Below are positions 34,781 through 43,196 of a stretch of DNA of 64,000 nt, piece after piece (position 1 is the stretch's first letter; every line of letters begins with the position of its first letter). The notes beneath the pieces were generated by a model. It saw nothing but the letters and a program-made list of their open reading frames with translations. It was not told the origin of the DNA and did not search any database. Location: NCBI GenBank assembly GCA_035648415.1, contig DASRLO010000035.1:1-64000 (forward strand), written 5' to 3'. The translations under genes and the position numbers were made by a program. The stretch is from DATARH01 sp035648415 (GTDB lineage: Bacteria; Pseudomonadota; Alphaproteobacteria; ATCC43930; CGMCC-115725).

Positions 34781-35623
34781 ATGACCCAGTCGGACCTCGC
34801 CCGGACCATCGATGCCGCCTGGGACGCGCGCGACAGCATTTCGACGGCGACAAGAGGCGAATATCGCGACGCGGTCGAGGCCGCGCTCGACGGCATGGAT
34901 TCGGGCGAATTGCGCGTCGCCGAGCGGAGCGGCGGACGCTGGCAGGTGCATCAATGGCTGAAGAAGGCGGTGCTGCTGTCGTTCCGCCTCAACGACATGG
35001 CGGAGATCGCCGGCGGCCCTGACGCGGCAAAATGGTGGGACAAGGTGCCCTCCAAATTCGCCGGCTGGTCGTCGAACCGCTTCCGCGACGCCGGGTTCCG
35101 CGCGGTGCCGGGGGCGATCGTCCGCCGCTCGGCCTATATCGCGCCCAATGTCGTCTTGATGCCGAGCTTTGTGAATGTCGGCGCCCATGTCGGGGCCAAC
35201 ACGATGGTCGACACCTGGGCGACGGTCGGCTCCTGCGCGCAGATCGGCAAGAACTGTCATCTGTCGGGCGGTGTCGGCATCGGCGGCGTGCTCGAACCCT
35301 TGCAGGCCGAGCCGGTGATCATCGAGGACGATTGCTTTATCGGCGCGCGCAGCGAGGTGGTCGAGGGGGTCATCGTCGAGCAGGGCGCCGTCTTGGCGAT
35401 GGGCACCTTCATCAGCTCGACGACCAAGATCGTCAACCGCGATACCGGCGAAATCCACCTGGGCCGGGTGCCGTCCTATTCGGTGGTGGTGCCGGGGTCG
35501 CTGCCCGGCAAGAACCTGCCCAACGGCAACCCCGGCCCGAGCCTTTATTGCGCGGTCATCGTCAAGCAGGTCGACGCGCAGACCAGGGCTAAAACCTCGA
35601 TCAACGAGCTGCTGCGCGACTAG
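34781..35623 (+). CDS. dapD: 2,3,4,5-tetrahydropyridine-2,6-dicarboxylate N-succinyltransferase
   Basis: DapD succinylates tetrahydrodipicolinate in the succinylase route to meso-diaminopimelate and lysine. The 280-residue protein has an N-terminal helical domain (LARTIDAAWDARDSIS) and a left-handed beta-helix of hexapeptide repeats (SAYIAPNVVLMPSFVNVGAH, TMVDTWATVGSCAQIGKNCH, SGGVGIGGVLEPLQ). ATG 34781 (MTQSDLARTI) is the family-like start. dapE lies 117 bases downstream with only a palindromic element between, so the two pathway genes are neighbours. Confidence 0.96.
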   Translation: MTQSDLARTIDAAWDARDSISTATRGEYRDAVEAALDGMDSGELRVAERSGGRWQVHQWLKKAVLLSFRLNDMAEIAGGPDAAKWWDKVPSKFAGWSSNRFRDAGFRAVPGAIVRRSAYIAPNVVLMPSFVNVGAHVGANTMVDTWATVGSCAQIGKNCHLSGGVGIGGVLEPLQAEPVIIEDDCFIGARSEVVEGVIVEQGAVLAMGTFISSTTKIVNRDTGEIHLGRVPSYSVVVPGSLPGKNLPNGNPGPSLYCAVIVKQVDAQTRAKTSINELLRD

Positions 35624-35650
35624 GGGATGATCGTTCGAAGCAAAAAAAAT

Positions 35651-35730
35651 CGTCTTCCCCGCGAAAGCGGGGACCCAGGGGCGAGCGTCATGGCGGCTGC
35701 CCTGGGTTCCCGCTTTCGCGGGAAAGACGA
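35651..35730. repeat. dispersed palindromic element, family 1 (copy C)
   Basis: Near-perfect inverted repeat: left arm CGTCTTCCCCGCGAAAGCGG, right arm CCCGCTTTCGCGGGAAAGACG. It lies between dapD and dapE, in a gap otherwise without features, and could form a long hairpin in the transcript between them. Confidence 0.9.
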
Positions 35731-35740
35731 GCTTTAATCC

Positions 35741-36898
35741 ATGGCAAGCGCCATCGATCCCGGCCTCCTCGCGGCGGAGCTGATCCGCCGGCCGAGCGTC
35801 ACGCCCAAGGACGAGGGCGCGCTCGAAATCGTCGCCCGCACGCTGGAGGGCATGGGCTTTATCTGCCACCGCCTCACTTTCGAGGAAGACGGCACCGACC
35901 CGATCGCCAATCTCTACGCCCGCAAAGGCAGCGGTGCTCCGAACCTGTGTTTCGCCGGCCACACCGACGTGGTGCCGGTCGGCGCGGCCGACCAATGGTC
36001 GTTCGACCCGTTCGCCGCCATGCTGAAGGACGGCGTGCTCTGCGGGCGCGGCGCGGTCGACATGAAAAGCGCGATCGCCGCCTTCGTCGCCGCGGCCGAA
36101 GCCTTTCTCGACAGGCGCGGGCCGGGTTTCACCGGGTCGATCAGCCTCCTCCTCACCGGCGACGAAGAAGGCGTCGCGATCAACGGCACCAAGAAGGTGC
36201 TGCGCTGGCTCGCCGAGCGCGGCGAGACCATCGATTCGTGCGTCGTCGGCGAGCCGACCTCGGCGACCCGGCTCGGCGACATGATCAAGATCGGCCGCCG
36301 CGGCAGCATGACCGGGCGGCTCACGGTCGAGGGCGTGCAGGGCCATGTCGCCTACCCGCACCTCGCCGACAATGCCGCGCACCGCCTCGTCGCGCTGCTC
36401 GCCGGGCTCACCGCCCGCCCGCTCGACGAGGGCACCGAGCATTTCCAGCAATCGGGGCTGCAGGTCACGACAATCGACATCGGCAACCCGGCGACCAACG
36501 TGATCCCCGGCGCGGCGAAGGCGATCTTCAACATCCGCTTCAACGATCTGTGGTCGAGCGCCACGCTCAAAGACTGGGTCAAGGACGCGCTCGACCGCAT
36601 CGACCCGGCCTACAAGCTCGCCTGGGAGGTCAGCGGCGAATCGTTTCTGGCGCCGCCCGGCAAGGTCAGCGATTGCTTGGCCGGTGCGATCGGCGAGGTG
36701 ACCGGCCTCACGCCCGAACTCAGCACCACCGGCGGGACCTCGGACGCGCGTTTTATCCACGTGCATTGCCCGGTGGCCGAGTTCGGCCTGGTCGGGCAGA
36801 CCATGCACAAGGTCGACGAGCGGGTCGAGCTCGCCGATATCGTGCGGCTCGCCGCGATCTACGGCGGCTTTCTCGACCGTTTCTTCGGCAACGCCTGA
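35741..36898 (+). CDS. dapE: succinyl-diaminopimelate desuccinylase
   Basis: DapE is a dinuclear zinc M20 peptidase that removes succinate from N-succinyl-LL-diaminopimelate. The 385-residue protein shows the metal-binding motifs FAGHTDVVP, GRGAVDMKSAIAA and LLTGDEEGVA, with the dimerisation domain in the middle (GHVAYPHLADN) and STTGGTSDARF near the C-terminus, typical for DapE rather than ArgE. It follows dapD and is followed after seven bases by a small membrane-protein gene. Confidence 0.96.
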   Translation: MASAIDPGLLAAELIRRPSVTPKDEGALEIVARTLEGMGFICHRLTFEEDGTDPIANLYARKGSGAPNLCFAGHTDVVPVGAADQWSFDPFAAMLKDGVLCGRGAVDMKSAIAAFVAAAEAFLDRRGPGFTGSISLLLTGDEEGVAINGTKKVLRWLAERGETIDSCVVGEPTSATRLGDMIKIGRRGSMTGRLTVEGVQGHVAYPHLADNAAHRLVALLAGLTARPLDEGTEHFQQSGLQVTTIDIGNPATNVIPGAAKAIFNIRFNDLWSSATLKDWVKDALDRIDPAYKLAWEVSGESFLAPPGKVSDCLAGAIGEVTGLTPELSTTGGTSDARFIHVHCPVAEFGLVGQTMHKVDERVELADIVRLAAIYGGFLDRFFGNA

Positions 36899-36905
36899 GG
36901 CGCGG

Positions 36906-37478
36906 GTGAATCCGGCATGGGCCGAGGCGCGACTGGCTCTCACCGGCGCGCTGAAACTGGCGCGCGGCGATCCAGGCGGTTTGGCCTGTTTCACACCGAC
37001 GGAAGAGGGCTTCTGGCATTCGTTCCGCGCCGGCGCGCTGTGCTACCCGCTCTACCTGATCCTGCTGAGCTTCCCGATCCAGCTGGGTAATCCGGTCGAG
37101 GTCGATACCGGGCGCCTCCTCGCGGTCGAGACCATCCATTACGTCATCTCCTGGGTCGCCTTCCCGCTGTTGATGCTGCCGCTGGTCGATTGGCTCCGGC
37201 GCGGCGAACGCTATTTCCGGTTTATGACCGCGTATAATTGGTGCCAGGTGCCGCAGACACTGGTGTTCGCCACCGTGGCGCTGCTCGGCGGCATCGGAAT
37301 CCTTTCGGCCGATGGGATGCTGATCGCCGACCTCATCGCCGGCTCCGCCGCGCTGGTCTACGAATGGTACGTGTCGCGCGTCGCGCTCGCGGTGAGCGGC
37401 GGCCGTGCGACGCTCGTCATCCTCGCCGACGTCATCCTCGCCACCGTGCTGAGCCACGTATCGGCCGCACTTTATTGA
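36906..37478 (+). CDS. hypothetical inner-membrane protein (190 aa)
   Basis: The product has a polar N-terminus (about 1-40) and four or five membrane segments, for example ALCYPLYLILLSFPIQL, YVISWVAFPLLMLPLV and TLVFATVALLGGIGIL. Start GTG 36906 lies seven bases after the dapE stop; its end overlaps the end of truA by seven bases. Similar small membrane proteins next to dapE and truA occur in Alphaproteobacteria, without known function to me. The layout loosely recalls Yip1-type membrane proteins, but this is weak. Confidence 0.75.
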   Translation: MNPAWAEARLALTGALKLARGDPGGLACFTPTEEGFWHSFRAGALCYPLYLILLSFPIQLGNPVEVDTGRLLAVETIHYVISWVAFPLLMLPLVDWLRRGERYFRFMTAYNWCQVPQTLVFATVALLGGIGILSADGMLIADLIAGSAALVYEWYVSRVALAVSGGRATLVILADVILATVLSHVSAALY

Positions 37479-38215
37479 GCGTAGCGAATCTCGACCAAAT
37501 ACAACCCTGCGGCCGGGGCGGTCGGGCCGCCGGCGCGGCGGTCGCGGGCGGCGAGCGCGGTCGCGACATCGTCGGGCGTCCATTGCCCGAGACCCACCAG
37601 CTTCAAGGTGCCGGCGATGTTGCGCACCTGATGGTGCAGGAACGAGCGGGCCCGCGCCTCGATGCGGATTTCCTCGCCGGCACGGGTGATTTCGAGCGCG
37701 TCCAGCGTCTTGACCGGCGTTTTCGCCTGGCACAGCGAGTCGCGGAAGGTCGAGAAATCATGGCGGCCGATCAGATGCCGCGCGCCCGCCTGCATCGCCG
37801 CGAGGTCGAGCGGCGGCGCGACGTGCCACACCCGGTTGCGGTCGAGCATCGCCGGCGGGCGGCGGTTGAGGATGCGGTAGCGATAGACCCGCCCGATCGC
37901 CGACCTTCGCGCATCGAAATCAAACGCCGCCGCTGCGACCGCCAGCACGCTGACCGGCGCCGGCCGCAAATGATGGTTGAGCGCGCCGCGGATCGTATCG
38001 GGCGGATGCTCGCGCGTCAGGTCGACATGCGCGACCTGGGCCAGCGCATGCACGCCGGCGTCGGTGCGGCCGGCGCCGTGCACCGTGACCTGGTCGCCGC
38101 AGAATTTCGCGATCGCGGTTTCGAGCGCGCCCTGCACCGACACGCCGACCGGCTGCCGCTGCCAGCCGACAAGGCCGGTGCCGGCGTATTCGATGGTCAG
38201 TCTGTAGCGGGGCAC
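37472..38215 (-). CDS. truA: tRNA pseudouridine(38-40) synthase
   Basis: TruA modifies uridines 38-40 in the anticodon stem of many tRNAs. The 247-residue protein has the family start (YRLTIEYAGTGLVGWQRQP), the catalytic Asp in GAGRTDAGVHALAQ and the FLHHQVRNIAGTLKLVG motif. It overlaps the end of fmt by 19 bases and is the last gene of a def-fmt-truA operon, an order common in Alphaproteobacteria. Confidence 0.96.
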   Translation of the reverse strand: MPRYRLTIEYAGTGLVGWQRQPVGVSVQGALETAIAKFCGDQVTVHGAGRTDAGVHALAQVAHVDLTREHPPDTIRGALNHHLRPAPVSVLAVAAAAFDFDARRSAIGRVYRYRILNRRPPAMLDRNRVWHVAPPLDLAAMQAGARHLIGRHDFSTFRDSLCQAKTPVKTLDALEITRAGEEIRIEARARSFLHHQVRNIAGTLKLVGLGQWTPDDVATALAARDRRAGGPTAPAAGLYLVEIRYAQ

Positions 38216-39120
38216 GGCAGCACCGTTCCGGGCGGGACCCTAAAGCCGCGCAGCAGCGCGGGGACATCCAGCGCCCCGCGCCCGGCGCGCTGCACCCGGG
38301 TCGGGCGCAGCACCCCCTCGCCGCAGGCGATCCCAAGACGGTCGTCGAGCACCATGCCGGGCGGCGCGCCGGAGCCGCTCTCGACCTTGGCGGCAAGCAC
38401 CCGGATACGCTCGGCGCCGGCGAGGAAAAAGGCCCCCGGCCACGGGTCGAACGCGCGTACCTGGCGTTCGAGCCGCGCCGCCGCCAGCCGCCAGTCGAGC
38501 CGGGCTTCGTCGCGGCTGATTTTCCCGGCGTAAGTGAAGCCGGTCGCCGGTTGGGGCTTCGGCCGAAGCTCGCCGCGCGCCAGCCGGTCCAGTGCGGCGA
38601 TTGCCAGCCTGCCTCCCAGCGCCGCCAGCGTCTCGGTCAGGCCGCCGCCGGAAGTCTCAGGTCCGATCGGCACCGCCTCTTGCAGCAGCATGGGGCCGGT
38701 ATCGAGCCCCGCATCCATCTGCATGATGGTGACGCCGGTCTCGGCGTCGCCGTCGAGGATCGCGCGCTGGATCGGCGCGGCGCCGCGCCAGCGCGGCAGC
38801 AGCGAGGCATGGACATTGAGGCATCCCAGGCGGGGCGCAGCGAGGATCGCCGGCGGCAGGATCAGTCCGTACGCCGCGACGATGGCCGCGTCGGCCTTGA
38901 GCGCGGCGAACGCGGCCTGTGTCGCCGGGGCGCGGAAATTTGTCGGGCAGCGCACGACGATCCCGCAGCGCTCGGCCAGCGCCTGCACCGGCGACGGCTG
39001 TAAACGATGCCCACGCCCCGCCGGCCGCGGCGGCTGCGAATAGACCGCAATCACGCGGTGCCCGGCGGCGATCAGCGCATCGAGGATCACCGCCGCGAAA
39101 TCCGGCGTCCCCATGAACAC
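38197..39120 (-). CDS. fmt: methionyl-tRNA formyltransferase
   Basis: Fmt formylates initiator Met-tRNA using 10-formyl-tetrahydrofolate. The 307-residue protein shows FMGTPDFAA at the N-terminus, the catalytic NVHASLLPRWRGAAPIQRAI and the folate-site ITIMQMDAGLDTGPML-type motif. The start is uncertain: GTG 39120 or ATG 39114, both about 20 bases after the def stop, neither with a clear ribosome binding site; coupling to def is likely. Confidence 0.95.
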   Translation of the reverse strand: MFMGTPDFAAVILDALIAAGHRVIAVYSQPPRPAGRGHRLQPSPVQALAERCGIVVRCPTNFRAPATQAAFAALKADAAIVAAYGLILPPAILAAPRLGCLNVHASLLPRWRGAAPIQRAILDGDAETGVTIMQMDAGLDTGPMLLQEAVPIGPETSGGGLTETLAALGGRLAIAALDRLARGELRPKPQPATGFTYAGKISRDEARLDWRLAAARLERQVRAFDPWPGAFFLAGAERIRVLAAKVESGSGAPPGMVLDDRLGIACGEGVLRPTRVQRAGRGALDVPALLRGFRVPPGTVLPCPATD

Positions 39121-39137
39121 GAGATGAAGCGGCTGGG

Positions 39138-39662
39138 TCAGACCCGTTCCGGCACGCGGCTGCGCTTCGCCTTCGCCAGCTTGCGCAGGATCATCCCGCG
39201 CTTCAGCGCCGAGATGTGGTCGACGAACAGCACGCCGTCGAGATGGTCGATCTCGTGCTGGATACAGGTCGCGAGCAGGCCCGTGGCGTCGATCTCGCGG
39301 ATTTCGTTCTCGTGATCGAGATAGCGCAGCTTGATTTCGGCCGGGCGGCTGACCTCGGCGTAGTGCTCGGGCAGCGACAGGCACCCTTCGTTGGCGACGG
39401 TCTCTTCTTTCGAGCGCCACAGAATCTCGGGGTTGGCGAGGCGGAGCGGGTTCGGCTTCTCGCCTTCGCGCGCGACATCGAGGACGATGATTCGCCGCGC
39501 GACGCCGACCTGCGGCGCCGCGAGCCCGATGCCGATCGACTGGTACATCGTCTCGACCATGTCGTCCATCAGCCGGCGCACCGCGGCGTCGACCTTGGCG
39601 ACCGGCTTCGCGGTCAGCTTGAGGCGCGGGTCGGGCGCGATGATGACGGGTAGAACGGTCAT
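39138..39662 (-). CDS. def: peptide deformylase
   Basis: Def removes the formyl group from nascent proteins. The 174-residue protein carries the three deformylase motifs: GIGLAAPQVG, EGCLSLPE (metal Cys) and QHEIDHLDG (two metal His and the catalytic Glu). It is the first gene of def-fmt-truA, an operon that both adds and removes the initiator formyl group. Confidence 0.97.
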   Translation of the reverse strand: MTVLPVIIAPDPRLKLTAKPVAKVDAAVRRLMDDMVETMYQSIGIGLAAPQVGVARRIIVLDVAREGEKPNPLRLANPEILWRSKEETVANEGCLSLPEHYAEVSRPAEIKLRYLDHENEIREIDATGLLATCIQHEIDHLDGVLFVDHISALKRGMILRKLAKAKRSRVPERV

Positions 39663-39741
39663 GAGGGGCTAGGTAAGGCGCGGCCGGGCGGGCGTCAATA
39701 TCTACTCCTGCTTCGCCCCGGGGGGCGGAGAAGGCCGGGTT

Positions 39742-40563
39742 TCAGAGCTGGTCGCGCAGCCGGGCGAGATCGTCGAGCCCTTCGGAGCGGACCATGCAGA
39801 GCACGTCGTCGAACCCGACGGCGCGGATGCGCTTCAGCCGGTCGAGCGCCTCCGCCTCGCTGGTGATCTGCATCGTTGCTCGTCCGGCGAGGGGCATATC
39901 CGCGACGTTGCCGTGCAACTCGACGATCACGTTCGACAGCACCGCCCGCTTGCCGCCGGCGTCGCGGTAGAACTGGACGCCCTTTTCCAGCTCCTCGGGC
40001 TGGCTGTAGAGACCCGAGGCGATCCAGCCGGCGCAGCGCTCGGCCGAGTAGACGATCCAGCGCTTGTTGCGCCAGGCGCCAAGCATCAGGTGCGGGCCGC
40101 CTTCGGTGCCCGGCCACGGGGTCAGGGCGCCGCCCGCCAGCTGCTCGCCCGCCCAGGCCTGCCGCATGATTTCGAGCGAATTCATCAGCGTCTTGAAGCG
40201 CGAATCGTAATCCTCGCCGACCAGGTCGAAATCGGCCTTGGTCGAACCGCAGCCGAGGCCGAGCATCAGCCGGTCGCCGGTCAGCGCGTGCAGCGATTCG
40301 ATGCGGTGCGCCAATTCGACCGGATGGCGCACCGGCACCTGCAGCACGCAGGTGCCGATCTCGATCTTCTTGGTGACGGCGGCGGCCACGCTCATCAGGA
40401 CGATCGGGTCGAGCGTCGCGCGGCCGCGGCCGAACGAGTCGGTCATCCACAAGCCATGAAAGCCCTTTGCCTCGACATCGCGGGCGAAATCGGCGAAGCG
40501 GTCGAGCGTCTGCCCGGCGATGTCGGGCGTCCCGCGCATAACATTGACGACATGCACCCTCAT
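39742..40563 (-). CDS. LLM-class flavin-dependent oxidoreductase
   Basis: The 273-residue protein has the luciferase-like TIM-barrel signatures: FADFARDVEAKGFHGLWMTD, KKIEIGTCVLQVPVRHPVEL and GDRLMLGLGCGSTKADFD. Members use F420 or FMN. ATG 40563 is preceded by AAGGAGAA. It lies 16 bases after the M20 amidohydrolase stop on the same strand and is probably co-transcribed with it. Substrate unknown. A second, distinct member is at 63047-63862. Confidence 0.9.
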   Translation of the reverse strand: MRVHVVNVMRGTPDIAGQTLDRFADFARDVEAKGFHGLWMTDSFGRGRATLDPIVLMSVAAAVTKKIEIGTCVLQVPVRHPVELAHRIESLHALTGDRLMLGLGCGSTKADFDLVGEDYDSRFKTLMNSLEIMRQAWAGEQLAGGALTPWPGTEGGPHLMLGAWRNKRWIVYSAERCAGWIASGLYSQPEELEKGVQFYRDAGGKRAVLSNVIVELHGNVADMPLAGRATMQITSEAEALDRLKRIRAVGFDDVLCMVRSEGLDDLARLRDQL

Positions 40564-40579
40564 CCCGCCGTTCTCCTTG

Positions 40580-41752
40580 CTATTCGGTCTTTTCGAGAAA
40601 GCGCTCGGCCAGGCGCACGAAAAAGCTGACGCCGTAGGGCAGCGCGGTGTCGTTGAAATCATAGCGCGCGTTGTGCAGAAAGCAGCCGCCTTCGCCCGAA
40701 CCGTTGCCGAGCCACAGCATGGCGCCGGGCACCGCCTGCAGCATGTAGGAGAAATCCTCGCCGCCCAGCGACGGCGAGACGTTGCGATTGACCGCATCGT
40801 CGCCGCAGATTTCGGCCGCGACGTCGGCCGCGAATTCGGCCTCGGCGGCATGGTTGATGGTGGGCGGATAGCCGCGCCGGTAGTCGAAAACGGCGGTGGC
40901 GCCGGCGGCGGCGGCGGTGCCGCGGACGACCGCGTCCATGCGGCGCTCGATGAGCTCCTGGGTCTGCGGCCGGAAGCTCCGGACCGTGCCGCCGATGTGC
41001 ATCTCGTCGGGGATCACGTTATATGCCGTGCCGCCCTTCATAAAGCCGATGGTGATCACCGCCGAATCGATCGGATCGATATTGCGCGAGACGATCGCCT
41101 GCAAGGCGGTGACGATCTGCGCGCCGGCGATGAACGGGTCGACGCCGCCGTGCGGATAGGCGGCGTGCGTGCCGTGGCCCTTGACGTGGATGTCGAAGCG
41201 GTCGGTCGCGGCGAGCAGCGGCCCGGCCTTGGTCGCCATGTTGCCGACCGGGATGCCGGGCTTGTTGTGCATCGCAAAGACCGCGTCGCAGGGAAATTTC
41301 TCGAAGAGGCCCTGCTCGACCATGACCCTTCCGCCACCATGGCCTTCCTCTCCGGGCTGGAAGATGAAATGCACCGTGCCGTCGAAATTCCTGGTTTTGG
41401 CGAGATATTTCGCGGCGCCGAGCAGCATCGTCGTGTGCCCGTCATGACCGCAGGCGTGCATCTTGCCGTCATGCGTCGAGCGGTGGCCGAACTCGTTCAA
41501 CTCCTGCATCGGCAGGCAATCCATATCGGCCCTGAGCCCGATCGCGCGCAGCGAGTTGCCGCGGCGGATCGTGCCGACGACCCCGGTGGTCGCCAGGCCG
41601 CGATGCACCTCGCAGCCGAATTCCTTGAGCCTGGTGGCGACGATTTCGGCCGTTCGTTCTTCCTCGAAGCCGAGCTCGGGGTGGGCGTGGATGTCGCGGC
41701 GGATCTGGGTCAATTCGTCGAAATTGTCCATCACCTCTGAAATGATCGGCAT
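40580..41752 (-). CDS. M20 family amidohydrolase (hippurate hydrolase-like)
   Basis: The 390-residue protein belongs to the M20D amidohydrolases: RRDIHAHPELGFEEERTAEI at the start, the metal-binding MHACGHDGHTTMLLGAA, FQPGEEGHGGGRVMVE and a lid domain with GHGTHAAYPHGGVDP. Such enzymes hydrolyse N-acyl amino acids, for example hippurate or IAA conjugates. ATG 41752 (MPIISEVMDN) has GGGAG upstream. It precedes the flavin oxidoreductase gene in a likely two-gene operon. Confidence 0.93.
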   Translation of the reverse strand: MPIISEVMDNFDELTQIRRDIHAHPELGFEEERTAEIVATRLKEFGCEVHRGLATTGVVGTIRRGNSLRAIGLRADMDCLPMQELNEFGHRSTHDGKMHACGHDGHTTMLLGAAKYLAKTRNFDGTVHFIFQPGEEGHGGGRVMVEQGLFEKFPCDAVFAMHNKPGIPVGNMATKAGPLLAATDRFDIHVKGHGTHAAYPHGGVDPFIAGAQIVTALQAIVSRNIDPIDSAVITIGFMKGGTAYNVIPDEMHIGGTVRSFRPQTQELIERRMDAVVRGTAAAAGATAVFDYRRGYPPTINHAAEAEFAADVAAEICGDDAVNRNVSPSLGGEDFSYMLQAVPGAMLWLGNGSGEGGCFLHNARYDFNDTALPYGVSFFVRLAERFLEKTE

Positions 41753-41900
41753 GAGGACTCCCGCAGGTCGTCGTTGCGCCGCACCATAACGGCTTCCACC
41801 GCGCGCGGCCAAGGGCCGCCGCACATCGATCGCGCGCAAAAACGCGGGACTCCGCGCGGCGTTAATTGCCTATTCGCAAAATTGGACGAAGATTTCGTGA

Positions 41901-43082
41901 ATGGTGGCAGTCGATATGGTTGCAGTGACATCCGACGGCGGCGGCGAACTCGCCGCCCGCGCCCGCGGCGGGGATCGTCTTGCGGTCATCAACGGCCTGC
42001 GCGGCATGGCGATCACCCTGGTGATCTTTTTCCATTTGCTGCTCGGCACGCTGCCTCAACATGGGCTTTCGGTGGAGATTTTCGGCGCCGCGGTCTCGCT
42101 GTCGCCGCTGCTGACCAACGGTTGGACCGGGGTCAACCTGTTCTTCATCCTGTCGGGTTTCGTGCTGTTTCTGCCCTATGCCGCGGATGCGGGCAGGATG
42201 TCCGAACTCTCCGAGCGAATGCGGTTCTATCGCCGCCGCTTCCTGCGTCTGGCGCCGCTTTTTTTTATCGCGAGCGTGGTTGCGTGGTTGCTGACGGCGG
42301 CGCGGCACGGCAATGCCCGCGTCGAGGATCTGCTGAGCGTGCTCAGCCTCGAGTTCACCCTCGACCCGCACCGATTTTCGCCGCCGTTCAACCCCGCCTT
42401 GTGGTCGATCGGGGTCGAATGCGTGTTCAGCGCGCTGTTTCCCCTCCTGGTCATCGCGGCGCGGCGGGTCGGCATGGCGCGCCTGGTCGCCGGCATTCTG
42501 GTGCTGGCGCTGGCGGCACGCCTAATCGGCATCCACCGCTTTCCGGCGCTGCAAGGGGCGACCTTGAACAGCGACGCCTTCGTGTGCCGGCTCGACGAGT
42601 TCGTCCTGGGCATGATGCTGGCCCGGCTCTATGTGGAGGGCAGGCTGCCTGCGCGGGCCGGGCGCTGGGCGCTCGCCGGGGTCGCGTTGATCGCGCTCGC
42701 CTGGATCGGGTTCGACCTCGTCCTGCGCGGGCGCCTGCCGCCGCTGATGCGAGCCGGGCTCAACGATGTGCTCGATGCCGGGCTGTGCGCGCTGGTTTAC
42801 GCCGCGCTCAAGCCGGGGACCCGCCTTGCCGCGGCGCTTTCATGGTCGCCGCTCCAGCGCCTCGGCATCATGTGCTACAGCCTTTATGTCTGGCATTGGC
42901 CGCTGCTTCAGCTGATCGCGCCGAATCGGGCAGCGATGACCCCCGCCGCGCTCGCCCTCGCGGTCCCGCTGTTCCTCGCGGCGACAATCGCCGTCGCCGC
43001 GCTCAGCTACCGCCTTATCGAGTTTCCCGCTGGCCGGTACGGGTTGTGGCGGTTCCCAGCCGTGCGGCGGCGGCCGGCCTGA
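41901..43082 (+). CDS. acyltransferase 3 family membrane protein (OafA/YrhL-like)
   Basis: The 393-residue integral membrane protein has about ten hydrophobic segments and the family N-terminus LAVINGLRGMAITLVIFFHL with the catalytic-type His, followed by GWTGVNLFFILSGFVLF and RRRFLRLAPLFFI. Such enzymes O-acylate surface sugars (LPS, peptidoglycan, exopolysaccharide) from the membrane. It stands alone; the next 114 bases before the convergent peptidase gene hold nothing seen. Confidence 0.92.
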   Translation: MVAVDMVAVTSDGGGELAARARGGDRLAVINGLRGMAITLVIFFHLLLGTLPQHGLSVEIFGAAVSLSPLLTNGWTGVNLFFILSGFVLFLPYAADAGRMSELSERMRFYRRRFLRLAPLFFIASVVAWLLTAARHGNARVEDLLSVLSLEFTLDPHRFSPPFNPALWSIGVECVFSALFPLLVIAARRVGMARLVAGILVLALAARLIGIHRFPALQGATLNSDAFVCRLDEFVLGMMLARLYVEGRLPARAGRWALAGVALIALAWIGFDLVLRGRLPPLMRAGLNDVLDAGLCALVYAALKPGTRLAAALSWSPLQRLGIMCYSLYVWHWPLLQLIAPNRAAMTPAALALAVPLFLAATIAVAALSYRLIEFPAGRYGLWRFPAVRRRPA

Positions 43083-43196
43083 ACCGCTCGCGACAAAAGG
43101 GGCCCTCTTCCTCCCAAATCGCCGCCGATCTATCCGCCAGAGCCTCGCCGCATTGGCGAGGATGCACGCATAGTCTCGCGGCCGGGCACGAATGCA